Origin: Bacteroidales bacterium
Lineage (GTDB): Bacteria; Bacteroidota; Bacteroidia; Bacteroidales; P3
DNA length: 9,448 bases
Assembly: GCA_021443125.1 (NCBI GenBank)
Contig: JABUUQ010000004.1
Location: 288,252 to 297,699, forward strand
Direction: 5' to 3'
Part shown: piece after piece, positions 1 through 6,964 of the stretch
How the letters are laid out: the number at the start of each line of letters is the position of its first letter
Numbering within the stretch: the stretch's first letter is position 1
Position numbers and translations under genes: made by a program
The notes under the pieces: generated by a model
Databases searched by the model: none
The model's input: only the letters and a program-made list of their open reading frames with translations
What the model was told of the DNA's origin: nothing

Positions 1-333
1 TTCCATATCAGGATAGTTAGGTATGTTAACGAAAGGATTTTGGTTAGTTATAACCCAGCCTGTCTTCTTGTTCAGGAAGTTTACATAGCGAAGAGCTTCC
101 ATAGGCTCAACAGAAAGGATTAAATCGCATTCTCCCTCTGGTATAAGGTCTGAAGCAATAGGCTCGTCTGACAAACGCAAGTGAGATTGCACGTCTCCAC
201 CTCTTTGGCTCATTCCGTGAGTTTCTGCTTGCTTCATATACATTCCCATTTCAAGAGCTGCCTTTGATATGATGGCTGCACTACTCAATGCTCCCATACC
301 ACCAACACCGCATAATATAATGTCTATTTTCAT
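1..333 (-). CDS. iorB: Indolepyruvate:ferredoxin oxidoreductase subunit beta (partial, N-terminal 111 residues)
   Basis: This is the small, gamma-type 2-oxoacid:acceptor oxidoreductase subunit. With IorA it oxidises indolepyruvate and other aryl-pyruvates to the aryl-acetyl-CoA and CO2, passing electrons to ferredoxin in the cytoplasm. The visible 111 codons begin MKIDIILCGVGGMGALSSAA, which carries the GxGGxG-type loop at the N-terminus. The family hallmark ETHGMSQRGGDVQSH follows at about residues 37-51, equivalent to HGMAQRGG in homologues, and then DLILSVEPMEALR. The ATG at 333 is supported by a strong Shine-Dalgarno sequence 7 bases upstream and by the family N-terminus. Only 21 bases separate it from the iorA stop codon, so the two genes are surely one operon. 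The C-terminal part lies beyond the left edge of the window. Confidence 0.93.
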   Translation of the reverse strand, partial: MKIDIILCGVGGMGALSSAAIISKAALEMGMYMKQAETHGMSQRGGDVQSHLRLSDEPIASDLIPEGECDLILSVEPMEALRYVNFLNKKTGWVITNQNPFVNIPNYPDME

Positions 334-340
334 TTTCTTT

Positions 341-348
341 CCTCCTTA
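341..348 (-). promoter_or_regulatory. Strong Shine-Dalgarno site for iorB
   Basis: On the minus strand TAAGGAGG lies 7 bases before the iorB ATG, inside the 21-base iorA-iorB gap. It is the only near-perfect anti-SD match in front of a gene in this window; the other starts have AT-rich leaders. It fixes the iorB start and probably sets independent initiation on the second cistron. Confidence 0.8.
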
Positions 349-354
349 AGTGTT

Positions 355-1977
355 TTATTTGTTCTCTGCTGCTTTCTTAGCTGCAAGCATTCTTCTCTTC
401 TTTTGACCCCAAACGATACAGTCTCTTCTTGGAATAATAACGCTGACACCTTTGTAAGCGATTTCTTCTTTCATGACTTTGACGTTTTCTTCAAAATTCT
501 TTGGCAAAGGATTGATAACTCTTATGTGAGCTTCTTCAACACCTATACCCTTGCAGATTCCTTCTATTCTGCCTGTTGCAGAACTCTTTTGAGCACCTGT
601 CATGGCAGTAATGTCATTGTCAAGTATTATAATAGTGATTGGCACTTGGTCAACGCAACAATCCAAAAGGCCTGTCATACCGCTGTGTGTGAAAGTACTG
701 TCTCCTATAACGGCAACTGTAGGTTTCAAAGAGGCTTCAGCAGCGCCCTTTGCCATAGTTATTGAAGCACCCATATCAACAGTAGTGTAGATAGCTTCGA
801 AAGGAGGCAAAGCACCCAAAGTGTAACAACCTATATCAGAGAATACTCTTGAACCGCCAAACTCTTTCATAGCTTCGTTCAAAGCAAGATAAGAATCTCT
901 GTGAGGGCATCCGTCGCATAGCTTTGGAGGACGGCCTGCAACGATAGCAGGAACTTCGAAACCTTCAGGAACTTCAACGCCGACAGCTCTGCCAACAGAA
1001 TTTGGAGAAAGTTCACCGTCTCTTTGTATTGTTCCGTCCAAACGTCCGTGAATAGGTTTTGAAATATCAAGCAAACCTTTTATCAATCTTTCATAAATAG
1101 GCTGGCCTTCTTCAAGAACAAGCAATTCGTCGCTTTCGTTATAAAGTTTTTTCAAAAGCTTGTCTGGCATTGGGTATTGAGAAACTTTCAAAATAGAATA
1201 AGGACATTGTTTGCCTTGGAAGTTTTCCATCAAATAGTTATAAGCCAAACCGCAAGCAACTATACCTAATTTGTGGTCAGTGCCTTCATAAAGATGGTTG
1301 AATTGAGAATTGACACTTTCAGCCATAAAATCGTTTTGTTTGATAATATGGTTTTTGTAGTGTTTCTTTGCATTTACAGGCAACAATATGTATTGGCGTT
1401 TGTCTGCAGGAAGAGTAAGTTCGTTTTGTTCTCTTTGAACATCTTTTCTTACAACTGCTGAACGAGAGTGTGCCAAACGTGTTGTAACTCTAAGCATTAC
1501 TGGAGTATGATACTTTTCTGAAAAATCAAAAGCATAGTGTATCATATCGTAAGCTTCTTGTTGGTTAGAAGGCTCAAAGCAAGGAATCATTGCAAAGTCT
1601 GCATATTGACGAGAATCTTGCTCATCCTGAGAAGAGTGCATTGAAGGGTCGTCGGCAGCAATAAATACCAAACCACCATTAGCACCTGTGATTGCAGAAT
1701 TCATAAATGGGTCGGCAGCAACATTAACACCAACATGTTTGCAGCAGAACATTGCTCTTTTGCCTGCGTAAGACATGCCTATAGCTGCTTCCATAGCTGT
1801 TTTTTCATTGCAAGCCCAATTGCTTCTTATGCCTTTAGCTCTTGCTTCTTTTGAATCTTGTATATATTCTGTTATTTCTGTAGAGGGTGTTCCAGGATAG
1901 GCAAAAACGCCAGAAAGACCTGCGTCTATTGCTCCTTGAGCTATAGCCTCATCACCCAATAAAAGTAATTTATCCAT
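355..1977 (-). CDS. iorA: Indolepyruvate:ferredoxin oxidoreductase subunit alpha, without C-terminal ferredoxin domain
   Basis: This is the thiamine-diphosphate-binding large subunit of indolepyruvate:ferredoxin oxidoreductase, 540 residues, cytoplasmic. The N-terminal pyrimidine-binding domain holds GVFAYPGTPSTEI (23-35) and the substrate-side segment DDPSMHSSQDEQDSR (109-123). The middle is a transketolase-C-like domain. The C-terminal TPP/Mg domain starts with CDGCPHRDS (354-362) and contains SDIGCYTLG (380-388), GDSTFTHSG (425-433) and DND near 453-455 for Mg-diphosphate binding. The protein stops at about residue 540, just after RRDCIVW. I see no CxxCxxCxxxC clusters, so the two-[4Fe-4S] ferredoxin domain that ends archaeal IorA is absent. 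The ATG start matches the family N-terminus and lies below a good promoter. It is the first gene of an operon with iorB. Indole, phenyl and hydroxyphenyl substrates cannot be told apart from sequence. Confidence 0.95.
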   Translation of the reverse strand: MDKLLLLGDEAIAQGAIDAGLSGVFAYPGTPSTEITEYIQDSKEARAKGIRSNWACNEKTAMEAAIGMSYAGKRAMFCCKHVGVNVAADPFMNSAITGANGGLVFIAADDPSMHSSQDEQDSRQYADFAMIPCFEPSNQQEAYDMIHYAFDFSEKYHTPVMLRVTTRLAHSRSAVVRKDVQREQNELTLPADKRQYILLPVNAKKHYKNHIIKQNDFMAESVNSQFNHLYEGTDHKLGIVACGLAYNYLMENFQGKQCPYSILKVSQYPMPDKLLKKLYNESDELLVLEEGQPIYERLIKGLLDISKPIHGRLDGTIQRDGELSPNSVGRAVGVEVPEGFEVPAIVAGRPPKLCDGCPHRDSYLALNEAMKEFGGSRVFSDIGCYTLGALPPFEAIYTTVDMGASITMAKGAAEASLKPTVAVIGDSTFTHSGMTGLLDCCVDQVPITIIILDNDITAMTGAQKSSATGRIEGICKGIGVEEAHIRVINPLPKNFEENVKVMKEEIAYKGVSVIIPRRDCIVWGQKKRRMLAAKKAAENK

Positions 1978-2022
1978 AGTTTTTTATTTTTAATTATCTT
2001 AATTCTCCAAGAATTGAAAACG

Positions 2023-2054
2023 CAAAGATAAGAACAAATTTTAAGTTATGCAAA
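2023..2054 (-). promoter_or_regulatory. Bacteroidota-type promoter of iorAB
   Basis: On the minus strand a -33 element TTTG (2054-2051) is followed, after a 20-base spacer, by TATCTTTG (2030-2023), a perfect match to the TAnnTTTG -7 consensus of the phylum. Transcription would start near 2016, giving an AT-rich leader of about 40 bases before the iorA ATG, with no clear Shine-Dalgarno site. This makes iorAB a transcription unit separate from the ABC transporter genes upstream. Confidence 0.7.
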
Positions 2055-2080
2055 TAAAATGCAAAATTATCAACTTATTT

Positions 2081-2185
2081 CTTCATTTTAATTTTTCAAA
2101 AGCAAGAAAGAGAAAAATAAAACGCCGTTTTAATTTGCTGAAACGCCGTTTTAGAAAATTATTCCGCCGTTTTAATTTTTTCTTT
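2081..2185. repeat. Array 1 of 21-base phased intergenic repeats (CGCCG core)
   Basis: Five units in exact 21-base register begin at 2081, 2102, 2123, 2144 and 2165. The last three share the core CGCCG, followed by the 16-base spacers TTTTAATTTGCTGAAA, TTTTAGAAAATTATTC and TTTTAATTTTTTCTTT. The first two units have degenerate cores, CTTCA and GCAAG; GCAAG is the reverse complement of the CTTGC core found in array 3. Cores are flanked by A-runs and T-runs, so the unit at 2118-2132 is a 15-base palindrome around one central C (TAAAACGCCGTTTTA). The array fills most of the gap between the binding-protein gene and the iorA promoter. I see no protein-coding role: a short plus-strand open frame across it is just the repeat read as KRRF-type heptads. 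Confidence 0.8.
2112..2153 (-). terminator. Possible terminator hairpin after the ABC transporter operon
   Basis: On the minus strand two adjacent repeat units can pair: TAAAACGGCGTTT (2153-2141) with AAACGGCGTTTTA (2130-2118). This makes a 13-position stem with a single central G-G mismatch and a 10-base loop, followed at once by TTTTT. It lies about 40 bases after the binding-protein stop codon, a sensible place for intrinsic termination. The stem is AT-rich apart from its core, so strength is uncertain. Confidence 0.45.
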
Positions 2186-2191
2186 CAAAGA

Positions 2192-3106
2192 CTATTCTCC
2201 ATATATCGTATTTGCTATGAATTCTATTGCCGAAATGCTTCGTGGAGTTTGGGCGTCGAGTCCTGAAATTCCAACAACTCTGCCGTCTTTCACAGCTTTG
2301 AGTTCATTGTATGGATGAGTGTTGCAGAATTGCTTTATATCCTCGTTGCGAATAAAGATATATTCGGGTTGTGCCTTCAAAAGTTCCTCCTTGGAGAAAG
2401 ACCATTTGTTGTTGTTCTTTGCTATATTGTCTGCACCTGCCAAAGCAAAAATCTCATCTATATATGTGTCTTTGCCAGCAGAGAAATCCCCGCTTGCACC
2501 ATAGCCCACCACATAATAAACAGTAGGTTTGGCTATTTTTTTTGCAATTCTAAGGCTGTCGCATCGTGCTTCCACTATCTGCAATCGTTGTTTGCAATCG
2601 TTGATAATGCTGTCTGCCATACTTTCTTTTTGAACTATTTTGCCAAGAATGGAGATGACATTATACATACCTTCTATTTTTGCACTCTCTCTAAAAGATA
2701 TTATTGGCAAACCGGCATCTTCCATTGCAGAAAAGAGTTTTACGGGAAGCATAGAGGTGCCCACGACGATATCTGGCTGCAAACCTATGATTTTTTCAAT
2801 GTTTGGATTATTTACACCACCTATTGAAACGATGTTTCTTGCTTCTTTTGGGAAATCACAAAAGTCTGTCCTGCACACAAGCCTGTCCATACAACCCAAA
2901 TCGCATATAATCTCGGTTGCTTGGGTGGATATGGAGGCAATTCTTTTGTTTTCTGTCTTTATTGCGTTTTTACTCGAAACTATATAGTTGTTTTGAGTAT
3001 CGGAAAAAGATACGTGTTTTTCGCATGAAGCATTTGTAACGACAATACAAAACCCCAAAACAAGCAAAGCAAGTTTTGAACGATGTTTTCTGCAGTTTTG
3101 TTTCAT
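2192..3106 (-). CDS. ABC transporter substrate-binding lipoprotein, BtuF/FecB class
   Basis: This is the periplasmic ligand-capturing component of the importer encoded by the two genes upstream, 304 residues. A charged N-terminus (MKQNCRKHRSK) is followed by a hydrophobic stretch to about residue 24 and a lipobox-like NASC (25-28), so Cys28 is the likely lipidated residue; Asn at -3 is atypical. The rest fits the Peripl_BP_2 fold: RIASISTQATEIICDLG (55-71), CRTDFCDFP (78-86), IGGVNNPNIEKIIGLQPDIVV (about 95-115) and a C-terminal lobe ending SISAIEFIANTIYG. The TDFCDFP segment resembles the corresponding part of BtuF-type corrinoid binders, which leans the call to cobalamin, but haem or ferric siderophore is possible. 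The ATG overlaps the ATPase stop codon by four bases (ATGA), showing translational coupling. It is the last gene of the operon. Confidence 0.88.
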   Translation of the reverse strand: MKQNCRKHRSKLALLVLGFCIVVTNASCEKHVSFSDTQNNYIVSSKNAIKTENKRIASISTQATEIICDLGCMDRLVCRTDFCDFPKEARNIVSIGGVNNPNIEKIIGLQPDIVVGTSMLPVKLFSAMEDAGLPIISFRESAKIEGMYNVISILGKIVQKESMADSIINDCKQRLQIVEARCDSLRIAKKIAKPTVYYVVGYGASGDFSAGKDTYIDEIFALAGADNIAKNNNKWSFSKEELLKAQPEYIFIRNEDIKQFCNTHPYNELKAVKDGRVVGISGLDAQTPRSISAIEFIANTIYGE

Positions 3107-3867
3107 ATTTTTTGTTGTTGTAGAATTATGTTGTTGTTATTTATTATTGTTGCCCTGACTTCAAAAATTTCTTTTATGTTTTCTTCCGTAAGAACTTCTT
3201 TTGAATTGCCGAAAAATCTTATTTTGCCTTCTTTCAATGCCAATACCTTGTTGGCATACTGCAATGCAAAAGATAAATCGTGGAGAATAATGAATATGGT
3301 TGCCTGATTTTCTTTGTTGATTCTTTGCAAAAGTTCCATAATCTCGAACTGGTGCTTCAAATCCAGGTTGGCTATTGGCTCATCAAGCAGAATTACAGGC
3401 GTATCCTGACATAAGGCCCTAGCAATCAACACTCTTTGTTTCTCGCCACCCGAAAGCGAAGGGAAAAGACGGTTTTTCAAATGCAGGGTATTTGTTTTTC
3501 TCATGGCGTCTTCGGCTTTCAACAGATCTTCTTCCTTGTCCTTGTCGAAAATTCTTTGGTATGGAGTCCTGCCCATAAGAACTATTTGCAAGGCACAGAA
3601 ATCCAAATTGATATCATCGGATTGGAAAACTACGGAAACCTCTTTTGCCAAATCTTTCACCGAGTATTTTTTGATATTCTTTTGTTTTATAAAGATATCT
3701 CCGCTTGTTGGCTCAACAACACGGCAAAGATGTTTCAGTAGAGTTGATTTTCCCGAACCATTCATACCTACCACTGCACAAAAATCTCCTTTTTGCAGAT
3801 GAAAACCCACATCGCTGAGAATTTCTTTACCTTTTACCTTATATATTATGTGTTCTGTCCTTATCAT
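3103..3867 (-). CDS. ABC transporter ATP-binding protein, BtuD/FecE class
   Basis: This is the cytoplasmic ATPase that powers import through the permease encoded upstream, 254 residues, normal for the family. All ABC motifs are intact: Walker A GMNGSGKST (34-42), Q-loop Gln82 in VVFQSDD, signature LSGGEKQRV (138-146), Walker B VILLDEP (158-164), a D-loop variant ANLD (166-169) and the switch His196 in IILHDLS. The order and spacing match the iron-chelate/cobalamin importer subfamily. The C-terminal tail is low complexity (IINNNNIILQQQKI), encoded by a TTG/TTA-rich stretch near 3110-3150. The gene starts 8 bases after the permease stop and ends in a four-base overlap with the binding-protein gene. 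The substrate cannot be read from this subunit. Confidence 0.94.
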   Translation of the reverse strand: MIRTEHIIYKVKGKEILSDVGFHLQKGDFCAVVGMNGSGKSTLLKHLCRVVEPTSGDIFIKQKNIKKYSVKDLAKEVSVVFQSDDINLDFCALQIVLMGRTPYQRIFDKDKEEDLLKAEDAMRKTNTLHLKNRLFPSLSGGEKQRVLIARALCQDTPVILLDEPIANLDLKHQFEIMELLQRINKENQATIFIILHDLSFALQYANKVLALKEGKIRFFGNSKEVLTEENIKEIFEVRATIINNNNIILQQQKI

Positions 3868-3875
3868 ACGAAAAA

Positions 3876-4892
3876 CTAAAAATGCAGATTCTTTTTTGCA
3901 TTATATAAAAGATAGATAAAGAATGGCGCACCAATCAAAGAAGTTATGCTTCCTATAGGTAATTCGTTTGGAGCAATGACTACACGGGATATAATATCGG
4001 CAGAAAGCATGAAAATCATACCTCCAAAGACAGAAAGGGGAAGAATTTTTCTGTTGTCTTGTCCTACAATCAAGCGAACAATATGTGGCACCACCAAACC
4101 TATGAAACCTATCACTCCGCAATAACTTACAACGGCTGCAGTCATAAGAGTGGCAACTATAAGTATTGTTTTTTTTGTCTTTTCCACATTTATGCCTATG
4201 CTTTGTGCCGACATATCGCCAAGAAGCAAAGCATTCATTCGTTTGGCATAGATTCCAAGCACAAAAATTCCTAAAACAGCAAAGCAGGCTACCACTATAA
4301 CATCGCTATACCTTACTCCCGACAAAGAACCCATAGTCCAGAAATATATTTTGTGCATATCGTTTCTGTCTATGAACATAATAATTGATATGATGGCGGA
4401 AAAAAGAAAATTTATGCTTATACCAGCAAGCAACAAAGTAGTAACATGCATACGGTTGCCTATTTGAGACAACTTCATTATCGCATAGACGGTAAGCAAA
4501 GCCATAAGAAAGGCAGCACAAGGAACACCAAGAATAAAAGCGTCCAATCCTACTATAATTGCAATTGAAGCACCAAGAGAAGCCCCCGAACTGACACCAA
4601 GAATATAAGGGTCTGAAAGAGGATTCCTGAATACTGCCTGATAGGATGTGCCACAAACTGCAAGACAGGCACCAGAAACCAAACACATCAGCACTCTCGG
4701 AACTCTGATACCATACAATATAAATTTATCTTGCTGAGTCATTGCACTTATGTCCACACTTCCAAAAATGCAAGCAACAAAGCACAATGCAACAACAACA
4801 ATTGTAAGGATTGAGTATGTAAGAAATTTTCTCAATGTTCTTTTCCCGATTTTCTTTCGCCGTTTCAAAAAAATAAAACGCCGTTTGAGCAA
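3876..4892 (-). CDS. ABC transporter permease, BtuC/FecCD family; uncertain non-ATG start
   Basis: This is the inner-membrane permease of the importer; it should form a dimer with many transmembrane helices. Family signatures are clear: after TM1 (LTYSILTIVVVALCFVACIFG) come TSYQAVFRNPLSDPYILG and GVSSGASLGASIA, later GVIGFIGLVVPHIVRL (the ATPase-coupling region), and finally ELPIGSITSLIGAPFFIYLL. The start is a problem. The in-frame stop upstream is a TGA at about 4943-4945, and there is no ATG until after TM1. TTG codons occur at 4892, 4868 and 4835. The TTG at 4892 gives 338 residues beginning MLKRRFIFLKRRKK, which is translated intergenic repeat. The TTG at 4835 gives about 319 residues beginning just before TM1 and may be the true or ancestral start. 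Only 38 bases separate 4892 from the GH97 stop. No promoter of the TAnnTTTG type is obvious in front. Confidence 0.9.
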   Translation of the reverse strand: MLKRRFIFLKRRKKIGKRTLRKFLTYSILTIVVVALCFVACIFGSVDISAMTQQDKFILYGIRVPRVLMCLVSGACLAVCGTSYQAVFRNPLSDPYILGVSSGASLGASIAIIVGLDAFILGVPCAAFLMALLTVYAIMKLSQIGNRMHVTTLLLAGISINFLFSAIISIIMFIDRNDMHKIYFWTMGSLSGVRYSDVIVVACFAVLGIFVLGIYAKRMNALLLGDMSAQSIGINVEKTKKTILIVATLMTAAVVSYCGVIGFIGLVVPHIVRLIVGQDNRKILPLSVFGGMIFMLSADIISRVVIAPNELPIGSITSLIGAPFFIYLLYNAKKNLHF

Positions 4893-4925
4893 AATAAAAC
4901 GCCGTTTTATTTTTTTCTTCTGGCG
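4858..4925. repeat. Array 2 of 21-base phased repeats (CGCCG core), overlapping the permease 5' end
   Basis: On the plus strand the core CGCCG recurs at 4858, 4879 and 4900, exactly 21 bases apart. The 16-base spacers are TTTCAAAAAAATAAAA, TTTGAGCAAAATAAAA and TTTTATTTTTTTCTTC. A degenerate core TGGCG lies in register at 4921. The core family and the A-run/T-run flanks are those of array 1. Read on the minus strand the array includes TTTTATTTTGCTC, close to TTTTAATTTGCTG of array 1, so the two arrays appear to lie in opposite orientations. The array spans the gap after the GH97 stop codon and enters the permease reading frame. Confidence 0.8.
4867..4911 (-). terminator. Terminator-like hairpin between GH97 gene and ABC permease
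   Basis: On the minus strand AATAAAACGGCGTTT (4911-4897) can pair with AAACGGCGTTTTATT (4886-4872). This gives 15 positions with one central G-G mismatch and a 10-base loop (4896-4887), ending in a run of seven T (4873-4867). The shape is that of an intrinsic terminator placed 20 bases after the GH97 stop codon. The permease TTG at 4892 lies in the loop and the TTG at 4868 in the T-run, so the hairpin could also modulate expression of the transporter. Function is inferred from base pairing only. Confidence 0.45.
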
Positions 4926-4930
4926 GAATA

Positions 4931-6937
4931 TTATTTTATCTCAACGATGGAAATTGCAGCACCGCCACTTGGTGCAAGTTTTAGTTTGATAGTGTCTTTT
5001 GAACCGACAACAATTTTCCTTATATTTACAGGATAAGGATTTGTTCTATAGTCTGCTCCTTCGCCATCTTCATAAATAGTTGCTGTGTATTGCTTGCCTT
5101 TGTCCAAGAATGACAGTTCAAGGTCCAAATCTCTTGGAGTTTCGTCTGTCATTGAGCCAACATACCAATTATTCGTGTTTTTCTCCTTACGGGCTATTGT
5201 AACATATCTGCCAACCTCTGCATGAGGAACCACAGTTGAGTCCCAAGCACAAGGAACCTGTTTGATAAACTCGAAAACCCTCATATTTGCTTCGTAATTC
5301 TCAATCATATCTGCCGCCATCGGTGCAGGAGAATACAAAACCAAGTATTCAGACAACTGTTTTGCTATTGTGGTGTGTGGATGTGTCTGTGGCTGTATTT
5401 TGTTCTCGAAATTAAAGATGCCAGGTGTGAAATCCATAGGACCTGTCAAACCTCTGGTGAAAGGAAGCGTACAAGTATGATTAGGGGTATTGCCTATATT
5501 ATCCCAAGAATTGTATTCCTGACCACGCATACACTCTGTTCCTATGATATTTGGGTAAGTTCTTCTAATACCAGAAGGAAGTGCCGCCTCGTGAGCAACA
5601 ACCATAAGATTGTATTTGGCAGCTGTTTTAACTACAAGGTTATAGTGATTGATTGCCTTTTGACTGTGTTGATATTCATCATCGTTCCACATATTCACAT
5701 AGCCGGTTTTGATTGTGTTTATGCCCAAAGATTTATACAATGCAAAGGCAGAATCCATTTGTCTTTCAAGATTGCGGGCTGCACCACCAGTTTCAAGATG
5801 TGCAATAATACGAACGCCTTTTTCTTTGCCATAGCGACAAACTTCCTGCAAGTCGTAATCAGGGTAGGCTTGTATGAAATCGAACCTATCGCCATGAATA
5901 CCCCAGTCTTCGTCCCATCCGATATTCCATCCTTCAACCAAAACGGCTGAAATGTTGTTTTGGGCTGCAAAATCTATGTATTTTTTTGTTCTTTCGGTTG
6001 TCGCCCCATGATTAGGCCCTGATCCCCAAGAATAATCTCTCTTGTGCATTCCCCACCATATACCAACATATTTTGAAGGCTTTATCCAAGAAACATCTTT
6101 CAAGGCACAAGGCTCGTTAAGGTTGAGATTCAAACGAGAAAGCAAAAGTTTTTCGGCATTGTCTGCAATAATCATAGAACGCCATGGGCTTTGTGAAGGA
6201 CAATCCACTCTTACAGCATCCCCATTTCTCCAAGGATACAGATTGGTCTTGAAAGTAACCTTGTTATTCGCACAAGACACTGTATAATTTGTTGCAGGAT
6301 AATCCCAAACAGCAGCTTCTGAAATGCACAAATGAAGGTTTTTAGTTGTTACTATAGTGGCAGGAGGGTTTATAGTGTCTTTTGTAAGAATAGGCTTTGG
6401 CAGATAAAATGCTTCGTAGTGCAGTGTGCCGTTGGCTTTTTGAGACCAAATGGTAGAATTGCTCAAAGAAGTTGGCAATGTTATCTCTGAATCTTCCGAA
6501 AGAATAACAAAATGCTTCAAATTGCTTTGTTCTGGAAATTCGTAACGGAAAGCAAAGCCATCATCGAAAACACGAAAAACTATTTTGATAATGCGTTTGT
6601 CTGCTTCCTTTTCCTGATAGGTTAGAGCAAGCTCGTTGTAGTTGTTTCGTGCAAATCTTTCTTCTCCCCATACTTGTTCCCAGATTTCATCGCAAGAACG
6701 TTTGTCTGCTTTTATCAATTCAAGATTTTCGAAGCTGTCATTTTTCAATGTAAGCCCCAAAGAACTATAATCAACTATTGTGTCATTGTTTTTTGTCAGC
6801 ATATAGGTTGTCTTGCCTTTGAAATCCATAACCTTCAACCTTAAATCCCCATTAGGAGAACTGATTTTTATGGCTTGTTGTGCTGAAACATCAAACAAGA
6901 ATAATAAACTGAAAAAATAAAATATAGCTTTTTTCAT
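4931..6937 (-). CDS. GH97 family alpha-glycosidase, SusB-type (probable inverting alpha-glucosidase)
   Basis: This is a secreted or periplasmic glycoside hydrolase of family GH97, 668 residues from the ATG at 6937. The N-terminus MKKAIFYFFSLLFLFDVSA is a signal peptide, with likely cleavage before QQAIK. Then come the N-terminal beta-sandwich, the (beta/alpha)8 catalytic domain from about residue 285 (YVGIWWGMHKRDYSWG near 290-305; VEGWNIGWDEDW near 334-345) and a small C-terminal beta domain. At the position where retaining GH97 enzymes have their nucleophile Asp (KVDF-type motif), this protein has KTGYV (410-414), as I recall for the inverting SusB group. Glu450 in VVAHEA and Glu546 in AADMIENYE are candidate base and acid/calcium ligands, and RTYPNIIGTE and GPMDFTPGIF are family motifs. 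A longer in-frame TTG start at 6967 is unlikely because it falls inside the promoter. No SusC/SusD pair is adjacent. Alpha-glucosidase activity is inferred. Confidence 0.92.
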   Translation of the reverse strand: MKKAIFYFFSLLFLFDVSAQQAIKISSPNGDLRLKVMDFKGKTTYMLTKNNDTIVDYSSLGLTLKNDSFENLELIKADKRSCDEIWEQVWGEERFARNNYNELALTYQEKEADKRIIKIVFRVFDDGFAFRYEFPEQSNLKHFVILSEDSEITLPTSLSNSTIWSQKANGTLHYEAFYLPKPILTKDTINPPATIVTTKNLHLCISEAAVWDYPATNYTVSCANNKVTFKTNLYPWRNGDAVRVDCPSQSPWRSMIIADNAEKLLLSRLNLNLNEPCALKDVSWIKPSKYVGIWWGMHKRDYSWGSGPNHGATTERTKKYIDFAAQNNISAVLVEGWNIGWDEDWGIHGDRFDFIQAYPDYDLQEVCRYGKEKGVRIIAHLETGGAARNLERQMDSAFALYKSLGINTIKTGYVNMWNDDEYQHSQKAINHYNLVVKTAAKYNLMVVAHEAALPSGIRRTYPNIIGTECMRGQEYNSWDNIGNTPNHTCTLPFTRGLTGPMDFTPGIFNFENKIQPQTHPHTTIAKQLSEYLVLYSPAPMAADMIENYEANMRVFEFIKQVPCAWDSTVVPHAEVGRYVTIARKEKNTNNWYVGSMTDETPRDLDLELSFLDKGKQYTATIYEDGEGADYRTNPYPVNIRKIVVGSKDTIKLKLAPSGGAAISIVEIK

Positions 6938-6964
6938 AATTGGTGTTGTGTTTTTTATTTTTTG

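Noticed and set aside
2048..2266. Plus-strand open frame of 72 codons rich in Lys, Arg and Phe
   Set aside because: Its KRRF heptads are just the 21-base repeat translated, and its 3' end runs antisense into the binding-protein gene. There is no ribosome-binding site or family match.
3110..3150. TTG/TTA-rich run at the 3' end of the ATPase gene, as a possible microsatellite
   Set aside because: It encodes the Asn/Gln tail of the ATPase in frame, the repeat is imperfect and short, and nothing suggests phase variation.
4059..4274. Plus-strand open frame inside the permease gene
   Set aside because: It is antisense to conserved permease helices and has no start signals or recognisable domain.
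5375..5950. Plus-strand open frame of 191 codons inside the GH97 gene
   Set aside because: It is antisense to the catalytic domain, which carries all the conserved motifs. Its composition is unlike the real genes nearby.
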